Assembly (NCBI GenBank): GCA_963678675.1
Contig: OY783192.1
Location: forward strand, 24,654,433 to 24,718,432
Source of the DNA: Xiphydria camelus
Taxonomy: Eukaryota > Arthropoda > Insecta > Hymenoptera > Xiphydriidae
DNA length: 64,000 nt
Direction of reading: 5' to 3'
Part shown: positions 44,201 to 54,711 of the stretch, one piece after another
Position numbering within the stretch: the stretch's first letter is position 1
How the letters are laid out: the number at the start of each line of letters is the position of its first letter
Made by a program: the position numbers and the translations under genes
Notes under the pieces: generated by a model
The model's input: only the letters and a program-made list of their open reading frames with translations
The model's database searches: none
Told to the model about the DNA's origin: nothing

Positions 44201-44573
44201 CCTTGGTCATCGAATACCATTTTTGTTGTAAAATATGCTTGGATGTCTCGTTTTTGCTTTCGTAGATCTCGTGCAGTGTATCCCACATTTCTTTTGCGGA
44301 TTGACAGTTCATTATGTGAATTAGAGGTTGTTGACTCACCGTAGTCACAATCGTCTTTTGTGCCAAGCTATCAAGCTTCTTCCACTCCTTGAGTACTTTT
44401 TGCTGCTCCCCGGTTGCTGCCGCGCCTTGGTTTTCCAATGCCGGTTTCCTTGACTCGCCGGTCATAACCTCCATTGCTCCATGCGCGTTGACGAGGACTC
44501 TCACCTGGAATTTCCACGTTCCCCAGTTCTCGAGCCCATCCAATTTCTTGATCCTCAAAATCTCGTTGTCCAT
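41283..44573 (-). pseudogene. copia gag-pol polyprotein (gag, protease, integrase, reverse transcriptase)
   Basis: 1096 codons without a break. From the N-terminus: gag with NWGTWKFQVRVLVNAHG; a CCHC knuckle CFKCGKVGHWKRDC at about residue 235; protease DWYLDSGASQHMS; a pre-integrase zinc region WHERLAHQNTHHV; integrase with HADLCGPM, ALRTDNGLEF and EQNGAIERENR (D, D and E positions); and reverse transcriptase from NETWTLVKPPADAK to ILAIYIDDGLV. This is the copia gene order with integrase before RT. The frame shifts before RNase H, so the protein as written lacks that part. Annotated as a single damaged gene with 40558-41298; no corrected version is given. Confidence 0.9.
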
Positions 44574-44700
44574 CTCGATCCTTATTGCACTATTGCACGT
44601 GGCGGGCTAGATCGACACTTTACTTCGCGAATTTGTTTCCCGAAGAAAAGAAAACGAAAGAACGCGTTAAAACTCAAAAAATATAACTTCACTCGTATAT

Positions 44701-44714
44701 CTGGGCCCATAACC
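44701..44714 (-). promoter_or_regulatory. copia primer-binding site, initiator tRNA-Met type
   Basis: The element strand directly after the 5' LTR is GGTTATGGGCCCAG, complementary to the anticodon-arm region of eukaryotic initiator tRNA-Met (CTGGGCCCATAACC) rather than to the 3' end of a tRNA. Priming by a half tRNA is established for Drosophila copia. Confidence 0.85.
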
Positions 44715-44943
44715 TGTTGGGTTTTGGTTATTCAAATAACGATTGCAGTGGTTAAATGATACTTAACAACGGATTTATTGCAAGAGTAGAAAAGTATGGT
44801 GACCGCATGGCAGCGCGAGCTCGGGCAAACAGAAGAAAGTCTGCGAGTACAAAATGCTTATATAGAGACGCACACTCAACCGCTAGAGACGCACTCTGCT
44901 GCATGTCCACCCAACTAACGAGGCTTAAGGCCTATTTACAACA
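44715..44943 (-). repeat. copia 5' LTR
   Basis: 229 bp. Identical to the 3' LTR except for two single-base differences (plus-strand GAGCTCGGG for GAACTCGGG, and AGAAGAAAG for AGAAGGAAG). TG...CA ends. Confidence 0.95.
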
Positions 44944-45705
44944 CGATGAAAAATGACTTAGCCTGTCATTCCCCTGTACTCTTCAATTATTATCACACTA
45001 CCAAAGTTCGGTTAGGTTAGGTTACATTCAAAATTAGAACGTCAAATTTTAGAAATGAAAAGTAATTCGGCGAGCCACGACAAACATTATTTTATTTTAC
45101 AAATTTGATATTCAAAATTAATTTCAATTAAGTGGATATTTATTTTTTTGCAGAGACAGAAGAGTAGCCTACGCAAGTTGAGGAGTTACTGGACGTAAGT
45201 GCAAGCCAACAAGTAACGACCAATATAACTACAGCAGGTACGTTTTCTTTGTCAAGCATTTCAGTTTTATTATTTATTGGAATTCGAAGAATGTATCTAA
45301 TTAATGGATTCTGTTAACGTTTTTTAGTTGAAAAGCGCAAGCGAACCAGACTGATAATAAAAAAGAAAACTCAACTGACGGAAGATTGCCGCATCAAAAT
45401 TAATATAATACCTTGGCGCAAGCCACACAAGTTAGAATTAATAAATTTACAACGAGAGGCACTGAAGGAGGAAATGGCCATGAAAAAGCGTGAGCATGAG
45501 CTACGTGTGGCAATATTGGAGGTAGAACTCGCAAAACAGAAAGAAAAATTATAAAAAATGTATATATGGGAATGTTTTATATCGGACAATTTTAGTAGTA
45601 CCAATATTTTATTCTGTAGAATTATTGGAATTTTAAATAAAACTTTCTTTGAAGGAAAAATTTTTATTCATACTAAAAAGGTTTCACTTTTTATAAGTGA
45701 TTAGT

Positions 45706-46876
45706 TTACAAATTTGCAAAATATTCGTTTATTAATTGATCTCGCACAGCATATCCTCGTGGGTGCGGTTGAATGTCCAGTTCATTCTGATTTTCTTCAT
45801 TGAGCTCATCACCCTCTGGCATTCCGTCCTGCCTGTTTATTGCAATGTTATGTACCACAGCAGTCGCTACAATAATTGCTTGAATGGTTTCCAAATTGAC
45901 ACGAACTCCTAGTGACAAAATGGGAAATCTTCGCTTCCAGACCCCGTAACTTCTTTCAACCACATTTCGAGTTCGAATTTGCGATTCGTTATACAAGCTT
46001 TCTGGGCGTGTAACAGGATTTCGCACCGGAGTCATGAGATATGGTTTCAACGCATAACCAGAATCTCCGACTAGAAAGCAGTTTAGATACAGGCCCTGTT
46101 CAAAACGTGCTCTCAGCCTACTATTATTAAATATCGTACTGTCGTGACTTGATCCTGGCCATCGTGCAACTATATTCCGTATTCTCAATGTGTAGAATCT
46201 GCCACCGTTTGGACGTTCAGGGAAAAGAAACCTTTCCTGTTTCGGAACATCTCAGCATCGTTCCCTCCTAAAAGATTATTTACGCTCCGTTTATAATTTG
46301 CGTCAATCTATAATGTACGCAAGTTGATGCAAGTGATGCATTTCAAAAAGATACTAGTTATTACCTGGTGACGGAATCTTAACATGCGTGCAATCTATTG
46401 CGCCGATAACTTTTGGGAAACGAGCGATGTTGTAGAATTCCAGTTTCGTTTGACGGAGTTCAGCTTCATTTCGAGGTAAATAAATGTACCTCGGAGCTAA
46501 TGAAGCTATTGCGACACTAACCCGTGCCACAATGCGTGACACTGTACATTTGTGCACCCCTGCGAAGTCGCCGACGGATATCAACATACAGTCAGATGCA
46601 AAAAATCTGAGGGTTATTAGTAACTGTAGCATCGCGCTGATTGTTTCATTTCTGAAAATATAAAGTACCAGAATATTTAGCTGCTGCTTTAACAAATTAC
46701 TTAACGTAATCGAACCTAACGTACCGATTTGTGGGATGGGATATCACAGGTTCGATTTCTTGTAATAATAATTCCATGCTCCCTTTGGAAATGCGGAACC
46801 TGTCCAAAAATTCCTCGTCATTCCACCGATCTAAATGGTTCACTCTGGGCCGAAATACTTTGGGTGCACGAGGCAT
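45706..46876 (-). pseudogene. Harbinger transposase (HARBI1/DDE_Tnp_4 type), three exons with one frameshift
   Basis: Exon 1 (46725-46876) begins MPRAPKVFRPRVNHLDRWND. Exon 2 (46365-46651) contains LITLRFFASDCMLISVGDFA, the helix-turn-helix GVHKCTVSRIV, and the first catalytic Asp in GAIDCTHVKI. Exon 3 (45706-46267) has ARWPGSSHDSTIFNNS, the second Asp in FLVGDSGYALKPYLMTP and the Glu in RNVVERSYGVWKRRFP. Exons have proper GT/AG borders and compatible phases. A shift near 46190, just before LRIRNIVARWPGS, is the only break. The enzyme would act on the TIRs at 38563 and 47483, but is likely inactive. Confidence 0.85.
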
Positions 46877-47819
46877 TTCAATCTATAAATTAACGTTGAA
46901 TTTGTGACAGATATAATATTTATGCTTATTATTTTGAGTATCGTTACTCTTGGCTTCCGGGTTTCAGCCACGTCTGTTCCATTTCTCGGCGCGGCTTCAA
47001 CCCGGAACGAAAATGTAGCAATGCTCAAAATGATATATACACACGTAGGCCGTAAATGCCTGAAATTGTTGAGTATTTCTACTTTTCGTATCTACTTTGT
47101 AAGAGTACATACCAGCTCCATGTAATCTTCCTCGTCGTCTGTTAATATTTCCTCAAAAATGTCAAAAATGTCCTCCATATTCGTAGCGGTACAACTTCAA
47201 ACACGTAATAAAACAACCACACAACCAAAATGTAAAACACGAGTCGTGAATGTTTACAGCTGCATTCCCTGACGTTTGTAGAGCAGCGACCGACCACTCT
47301 ACGCATGCGTCAATCCCGAGTTAACCTGAACTCTATGGTTAACCGACAGATATCTGACGGTAAAGTTTTTCAGGAAGTTAAACTCCACTCCTTAGTTAAC
47401 CACATTTTGTAATACAGTCATTTTGGCTAACCCGAAGATTAACCTGCAACCTTCGGTTTAACCTGACATGGTAATACCGGCCCTTAGCGTTATACCGCCC
47501 GAGCGAGAAATCTTATCGCGCATCGGAAATAAACATATCGAGTTTATAAAGACGAGAGCCCCGTGCCGCTCTAGTGGACGAGTCAAACCACCCGGATTTC
47601 TATTTTTCTCACCGTGTCCATACCCTTCCAATTAGAATCTTGAAATTACCTTCATTAGACAGAGAAAATTGCAATCTACAAAATGATACCAAGATCAGCT
47701 CCCCACGTCCACTCAAACGCCCAGGGGTCGCGACCGAACATTTGTTACATTTTGAAGTTTCGTGCACTCCTACCTCAGAACACCGATTCCTTAAACATTT
47801 CCAATGTTAAAAGTAATGT

Positions 47820-48160
47820 ACAAAGAAGGTTTACGTTGATATATTGTTTTATATATTATATAGCAGTTGTAAAGTTCTCTTCTTTGCCCACTACTGTGAA
47901 ATTTATGTAAACGGAGTTAGAACATTGTTATCCTGGGCAGTCGATATTACTGCATGGTAGTATCAACTATATAAAAAGAGGTTGGGGACATCAATTGACC
48001 ATGCTGCAAGTGGACCTGGTTGCAGGAACCCTGATCTCTTGTTACTATAACCAGAATCTTACAGGTCAAAATAACTGTGGAATTGTGATTGGCGCCAAAA
48101 TCGACCACGATTTCTGGTTAAATTATGGTTCTTTCAACCAGATTTTTCTCTGAATAGACT
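47820..48160 (+). repeat. Dispersed repeat, plus-strand copy of 21010-21345
   Basis: Shares GTTTACGTTGATATATTGTT, AACGGAGTTAGAACA and TTATCCTGGGCAGTCGATAT with the reverse complement of the copy at 21 kb. It ends near TTTTTCTCTGAATAG, resembling the ACTGAGAGAAAA end there. A 5S-derived segment follows directly. Confidence 0.6.
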
Positions 48161-48162
48161 AA

Positions 48163-48282
48163 AGAGGACACAGGAGCAGGCAGCAGATGAGAATTTAAGA
48201 ACACCGGCCGATCAACAAAGTTAAGCAGCAAATAGTCTGGTTTAGACTTGAATGGGTGACTGTTTAGGATGAAGAAATATTC
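48163..48282 (+). ncRNA. 5S rRNA-derived sequence (SINE3-like), copy 2
   Basis: GGCCGATCAACAAAGTTAAG then CTTGAATGGGTGACTG matches the 5S internal control region, and ACAGGAGCAGGCAGCAGATG upstream matches the same position in copy 1. More diverged than copy 1. Confidence 0.55.
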
Positions 48283-48727
48283 TATACCGAAGAGAAGGAT
48301 TCTATTGGAAAGTTATGAGTTTGGTAAACAAAAAAGTTTTCGTTTGGGTATATTTATATTCGTAAATAAGATATCGACGTCTCGGTTTTCTTGATATATT
48401 GTACATATAGTAATCGATTAGTTCCATTTTCGAGAATGTGAACGAGGGCGGGTGTGGCGTCGATCGACGATAAAAGAATGATTGATCGATGAACCTGTAG
48501 CCGAACTTTACTCGAATGATACACTGTATTCACAAAAATATTGTCTCAGTGCGGATGCAGCCAAATATGTACTATACAGCTTAACCTACGCTAAAGAGTC
48601 TAGGATTCTTTAATCCGGCGTTATTTATTGTTAGAGAATTCCTTTAAATATACTCGTATACCAGGCAAGATAGAGAATACTTGATTCAATACGCGTATCA
48701 ATGCTCGCCGAAAACGATAACGATAAA
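48283..48727. other. No gene recognised
   Basis: AT-rich; no open frame of note and no repeat seen. Confidence 0.4.
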
Positions 48728-49274
48728 CCCCCCCCCCCCCCCCCCCCAGCCCCATTCAAAACATCGACGATGTATGATAGCACAAATTAATAAAATAGTT
48801 CCCTTTCCAAAGTAATCACGTAACAACTTACGAATCACCAAAGATAATGAAAAAATTATGATAAAAAAGTAATGAAATCATTACCGCCAAATTAATGAAA
48901 GCAAGTGTGTTGTCAAGGTATGTTGCGTTAATGAGAGAAATAGTACATAATTCCATACAATGGTTAACTGTGAATATATTCTCAGTTTCAGTGGAACTTG
49001 GTTTTTTTTTCTTCTATATTGTTTTTAGTCTCTGTAGCAAAGTTTACCATTGTATGGAATTATGTACTATTTCTCTCATTGACGCAACATACCTTGACAA
49101 CACACTTGCTTTCATTAATTTGGCGGTAGTGATTTCATTACTTTTTTATTATAATTTTTTCATTATCTTTGATGATTCGTAAGTTGTTACATGATTACTT
49201 TGGAAAGGGAGCTATTTTATTAATTCGTCCTATCATACATCGTCGATGTTTTGAAGGGGGCGGGGGGGGGGGGG
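48728..49274. mobile_element. Foldback element with poly-C and poly-G ends
   Basis: Twenty C at 48728-48747 and a G-rich run at 49255-49274 bound two arms of about 220 bp that are near-perfect inverted copies (left CATTCAAAACATCGACGATG, right CATCGTCGATGTTTTGAA). The loop is about 75 bp. Non-coding. Confidence 0.75.
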
Positions 49275-50124
49275 ATTTAATTTCTTTTTTCGTTAATTTT
49301 CTTTCGTGCTCTTTTGCCAGATAAATATGAAACATTTGTTTAAATGATAGAATGTGGTTAGTTATTATTATTGCCGAGTTCGGTTGTGTATTGAACTGAA
49401 GCGTTATATGAAGCTTACTTCAGGCGTTGGAAAAACATTATGTATATGTTTTTTCCATTTTTCGGCCATTTTACAGTAATAACTTTCTCGTTCTCAACTG
49501 ACTTTCATTTTGATTTTGATTTTATATTTTTTCTTAGAAACTTTATATGAACATTTCCTGCATTGCACACGTATAATAGATGTGCATTGAACAATATCCT
49601 GTAATACAGTGGATTTGCTACACATTGCTCTAATGAATTCCATCGTTTGACATTTCCATGAATGGAAAGCCGGATGGTGGCGACGCCAGCAGACCAGTGG
49701 CGAAAATATGAAATGCTACAAAATCTCGATCAATGGAAGGCCGGACGGTGGCGACGCCAGCAGACCAGTGGCGAAACTATGAAATGCCACGAAATCTCGT
49801 ATTGACCATTGAACGCAAAGGCGGTTCCAATTACCGGTAAAAAATGACTCGAGTACCGACCAAGCACGGCCGATGGTAAGTTTTAAGGTCCCTGCAATTG
49901 TGGGGTTCTGGCCGGGACATACCCCGACAGCCAGGTGACTTCACAATGGTGGCACTCTGTGAGACCAGGCGGTGACTTTGAGAAACATCACAGTGATGTC
50001 TTGGTGCGTGCCCACTGGGGTACCACTATGGCATCACGTAGTGTACCGTATGTCTGATGGCAAGCGCAACACGACTTAGGCAGATTTTACCGACGATGGT
50101 CGAAAATTGCATTGGATCTACCGT
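49275..50124. other. No gene recognised; GGTGGCGACGCCAGC repeat
   Basis: Two direct copies of CCGGAYGGTGGCGACGCCAG lie at about 49670 and 49740. A third copy in the same orientation is at 58975-59000, on the other side of the outer foldback. No coding sequence. Confidence 0.5.
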
Positions 50125-52604
50125 ATGTCCCACTCTGTACCGTATGTATCATCCCAAATTAAACAAGCTTAGATACCGACATTGTCGAAACTTTACCGAT
50201 GGTCAAGAATTTTATAGTTAGAGTTGGCTTGAGAAGAGTGCGCTGTGTGTGCTGCGTGAGACACTGAACTGTAGAGTTCAGTGGCGTAAAAGTGAAAAGT
50301 GTCAAACGTCTGATTTCCCGATAGCAGTCAATTCGGGAGATCGAAGCGCCTAACCTCGAAATCGTGAATTTGTGAAGAATGGTGGGTAATTTGTAGAAGT
50401 GATAAAAAATAATAATTCGGGTTTCTTCAATGAAATTCCCTAAGAGTTAAAAACCGGACTGTGTCAAAGACTTGATGAAAATCTCCTAACCTACTCGTTG
50501 TGCGGTAACACTTAATATCAGTTGAAGGCGAAGCAAAAGTTGTTGGCAAATCGGATACCGGTTTTTAAACACTTGGGGAATTTCGTCGAAAAGAAACCCG
50601 AATGATTATTTCTTATCACTTGTAAAAGATTAAAGATTAAAAGATTTCGAGGTTAGACGCTACGATCTCCCGAATTGACAGCTATCGGGAAATCGGAACG
50701 GCAATCAGTCCACGGGAGCGGCGGCGTACCGCGATCGGCAAGATATTACTCCGGAGCTGATTAATTCCTAGAAGGTATGTAGCTCGAAAGAAGTAGAAGT
50801 CATTTAATGCTGAAATAGTTGAAACGGGAAGTGCTTATTACAGTGAATGTACCGTAGGTGACAGGCGCTCGGTGACAAGCCTGACATCGTCCGATGTCCA
50901 CCGAGTCATCTTTTTATGCATCTAGCTCGTGTCCTGTCCTCGTAAAAAGAATCGAGTCGCAGTCGCAGCCACAGCCGCGAGAGTGTGGTGAAAGCAAGAA
51001 AAAACGACAGAGAATCGACGAAGAGACAGAGAAGGAAGTCATCGCCACAAAGGGTTACTTAAACGGTAGCAATACCAGTAACGCGCGAACGTTGTTCTAA
51101 TAATTTCTTTCTTCATAATAATAGACCCCAAAGGGGAGTTACATTATGTATTGTAAACTATGAAACAGGTGAGTCTCATCAAAGGTCACTGAAGTATTGG
51201 GGGATCTTTTTATTATGTTTAACAGCTCGCCACATGCCTCAGCTTGTAATAAAAAAAAATTGTTTTTTGAAGTCATACTGTAATGTCTGCCTTTTTTTAC
51301 ATAAACAGATTATTTAATTCTAAGCCCCTCTCTGAAATGCCAGACGGATATTTCATGGCGAACATGTCAAAAAGCTGTCAATTCGGGAGATCGTAGCGTC
51401 TAACCTCGAAATCTTTTAATCTTTAATCTTTTACAAGTGATAAGAAATAATCATTCGGGTTTCTTTTCGACGAAATTCCCCAAGTGTTGAAAAACCAGTA
51501 TCCGCGATTTGCCAATAACTTTTGCTTCGCCTTCAACTGATATTAAGTGTTACCGCAAAACGAGTAGGTTAGGAGATTTTCATCAAGTCTTTGACAGTCC
51601 GGTTTTTAAACTCTTAGGGAATTTCATTGAAGAAACTCGAATGGGGAGGTTCGGTAATTTTTTTTAAATGAAAATCGATAGAGTTTGGGTCACAAAAACG
51701 TTAACCGAAGTTGTAGCGCAAAATATTAAGAGTTATATATAATCGTGCTATAAATATTTTAAAATCATGAATTGACACGAGGCTAGAAAACGGGATCTCG
51801 ACACGAGGCTACGCTGCGTGACGTCAGTAGCCAGACACCCCCGCCACAACGTCCAAACTATGCTCGCAACGAGTAGATTTACCGTAGAAAACGCAACAGC
51901 CAGCAGTACGTATGAAGTAGTAGTGGCTTCAGCGCGGGTTTTAACGTCCACGAAATTACGATGCCAGTTAGAAAATGGTGTTTTGTACCAAATTGTGTGA
52001 ATACGTCGACTAAAACGCCGCAAAAAATGTTTGTGACTGTTCCAATAGCACCGAAAAGACGTGCAAAGTGGTTTGCAGCAGCTCGGCGAGATGTGAAAGG
52101 GGTTTCACCAACATCGACCATCTACTGTTGTGAGGATCACTTCGACGTAAGTGTACTTATTATTCCGTTATACTGTCAATTAATTATTGATATTAATATA
52201 CGTATCTAACAGTTGGAAAAAGATATGGAAAACTATATGGAGTATAAAATGAGCAGTGTCCGAGCCCGAATGAAACCTGATATTGTACCACACAAGTTTC
52301 CATGCCCACCAGACAGACACGTAATCGTAAAAAATATACGAACATGCAGCGAAAAAAGAGCAAGACAGAAAGAAATCGCGGAATATTTGCAGTCAACAGC
52401 AGGACCTTCAACTGAAAGGTCCGGAACTGAAGAAATTAATGTAGTGCAGCTGCAGCGGGAAGAATTTTTGCCTGAAACTTCACCATCGAAAAATCAGCAA
52501 ATTTTGTGTGATAAGGTGTATCAAACAAAAGTGGCACATTTTAGAAGTAAAGCAGTTCAAACAACACAAAAATCAGCAACAACGGACGTTTCCTTATCTA
52601 TATA

Positions 52605-53417
52605 CCGCATGTCCTATGGCCAACCGCGCAGGTGAGCTACGACCTGAATTCTTGATTTCGGCAGTATTTATGGTACAGTTAGAGTGGGTTTCAGACGAGT
52701 GCACTGCATAAGAACGAAAAGTGTCAACTGCTCTTCTAATAGCTGTCAATTCGGGAGATCGAAGCGTTTCGTGTAACCTCAAAATCGTAAAGTTTTGAAT
52801 TAGTAGTGAATAATTTGTAGAAGTGATGAGAAAAATAATCATAAATAATCTTCCGAATTGACAGCCATCGGGAAATCAGACGACGCTTTTCGCTCTTACG
52901 CTGCGTTCTTACGAAAAGTGTGAAACGTCTGATCTCCCGATGGCTATCAATTCGGGAGATCGAAGTATAAGCTCGAAATCGTGAATCTTTGAATAAATGG
53001 TAAGTAATGTTCAGAAGTGAGAGTTAACAATCATTCGGGTTTTTTCGATGTCCAACCGAATTACACGCCTCATGCCTATTTGTTTCAGAAATTATTTCCG
53101 CGCTAGCACCGCGCGTTCTTAGGAAGTAGTTTTACGAAGTGGCGTGAGCAATACCTAAGGTGTCAATTCGGAAGATTATTTATGATTATTTCTCATCACT
53201 TCTACAAATTATTCAATACTAATTCAAAACTTTACGATTTTGAGGTTACACGAAACGCTTCGATCTCCCGAATTGACAGCTATTAGAAGGGCAGTCGACA
53301 CTTTTCGTTCTTATGCAGCGCACTCGTCTGAAGCCCACTCTAACTGTACCATAAATACTGCCGAAGTCAAGAATTCAGGTCGGAGCTTACCTGCGCGGTT
53401 GGCCATAGGACATGCGG
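52605..53417. mobile_element. Foldback inserted in the Helitron 5' terminus
   Basis: The arms 52605-52870 and 53165-53417 are inverted copies starting CCGCATGTCCTATGGCCAAC. TATATA lies on both sides and merges to the uninterrupted TCTATATAAAAATGAATG. It is related to the outer foldback family (TCAATTCGGGAGATCG). Confidence 0.8.
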
Positions 53418-54462
53418 TATATAAAAATGAATGTTTGTCTGTCTGTATGTCTCTTATGCCTTCCTAAACCGTTCATCCGATTGCGATGAAATTTTGGGAA
53501 ATGGTTGGACGCATGCCCGCGATGGTTTCTGAGTTAGTAAATCTTATACAGGGTGTTCAAAAAGTCCCGGTACGGCCGATTATCTCAGCGGGAAAACATT
53601 TTAGAGAAAAATGTTTAATACAAAACTTTAAGGATTTTCCCTTGGCTACCCAGTGGTCGTATTGGATTTGACCTTGACCGTGACCTTTAAGGTAATATCA
53701 AATGCCTTCCTAAACCGTTCATCCGATTGCGATGAAACTTTGAGGAATGGTTGGACGCATGCCCGCGAAGGTTTCTGAGTTAGTAAATCGTATACAGGGT
53801 GTTCAAAAAGTAGCGGTACGGATGATTATTATGCCTTCCTAAACCGTTCATCCGATTGCGATGAAACTTTGGGTAATGGTTGAACGCATGCCCGCAAAGG
53901 TTTCTGAGTTAGTAAATCTTATACAGGGTGTTTAAAAAGTCCAGGCACAGCTGATTATCTCAGCGGGAAATCATTTTAGAGAAAAACGTTTAATATAAAA
54001 CTTTTAGGATTTTTCCCTGGCTACCCAATGGTCATATTGGATTTGACATTGACAATGACCTTGTAGGTAAAATTGATTTTTTAAAATCCGAACCTCTATT
54101 TTATATACCGAAAATGAAAAGAGCGGGAAATTTCACGTTCAAATATGTCCTTGACCATATTTCCATGTGACCTTTATGGTCAGCGGAGGTCAAATTGAGG
54201 TCAAGTACAGTTCGGCTTCGTACCATGAAAGCTATGGGCCCTATACAAATTCTTTTTGATGTAGGATTTAGGATTTTTTAGTGGCTGTACAATGGTGATA
54301 TTGTATTTGACCTTGACCATGACCTTCATTTGGAATCTCTTACATCTGACATAATTCCAAATCAGTTACACGAAAAATCCCTTAGTTCCAACCAAATTTA
54401 ATCGAGGTAACAATCATCACTGGCAAATTCAAAGGCGAAGACGTCCTCATTTACGCATACCT

Positions 54463-54711
54463 ATGATTTCCAACGATTTAACATTCGAATTGAAGCGGCT
54501 CCAGTTCCCTTTGCGTCTTGCTTTTGCTATTACCATCAACAAAGCACAAGGTCAATCGTTGACTATTGCTGGCTTAAATTTAGAAAATTCATGTTTTTCA
54601 CACGGCCAATTGTATGTGGCTTGCTCCAGAGTTGGCACACCGAAAAATTTACACGTTTTTACTCCAAATAAAAAAATAAAAAACATTGTCTATCCGCTGG
54701 CCTTAAGATAA
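54463..54711 (+). pseudogene. Helitron helicase, C-terminal fragment
   Basis: FPLRLAFAITINKAQGQSL and HGQLYVACSRVGTPKNLHVF are Pif1/Helitron helicase motifs V and VI, ending in PLALR at a stop codon as usual for Helitron ORFs. The Rep domain and the rest of the helicase are absent, so this Helitron is non-autonomous. Confidence 0.85.

Larger units (their letters stand above)
40348..44943 (-). mobile_element. Ty1/copia LTR retrotransposon, nearly complete
   Basis: The two 229-bp LTRs (40348-40576 and 44715-44943) differ at two positions only, so insertion was recent. CGATG is duplicated at 40343-40347 and 44944-44948. Gag and pol lie on the minus strand in one long frame with a single frameshift near 41290. 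The primer-binding site and polypurine tract are both in place. It sits inside a dead Harbinger, so Harbinger arrived first. Confidence 0.95.
39193..45554 (+). pseudogene. Harbinger SANT/Myb-like DNA-binding protein, three exons, broken
   Basis: Exon 1 (39193-39734) starts METENSKRAANFSTNEVEIL, with the SANT-like trihelix continuing to ESTWVQVAQEFNS. A shift near 39365 precedes GVVSRTTKNLKEKYLNLKK; a second near 39477 restores GGGTSARISTPSTVEDTLKD. Exon 2 (45154-45237) carries an in-frame TAG after its third full codon. Exon 3 (45328-45554) encodes a basic then coiled-coil C-terminus (KREHELRVAILEVELAKQ). This protein normally helps the Harbinger transposase reach the nucleus and bind its ends. 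The copia insertion lies in intron 1, so splicing rather than the coding sequence would be affected. Two shifts and a stop make it non-functional. Confidence 0.75.
38563..47483. mobile_element. PIF/Harbinger transposon of ~4.3 kb, interrupted by a copia element
   Basis: The left end GGGCCGGTATTACAATGTCA and the right end TGACATGGTAATACCGGCCC are inverted with one mismatch in 28 bp. TTA flanks both. It encodes a SANT/Myb-like protein (plus) and a transposase (minus) facing each other, the standard Harbinger gene pair. Both are frameshifted. About 4.6 kb of its length is a nested copia element inserted in the first intron of the SANT gene. Confidence 0.9.

Noticed and set aside
52213..52635. 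Treating the THAP exon as ending naturally at 52635
   Set aside because: Codons after 52596 come from the Helitron and foldback; the gene resumes at 54875.
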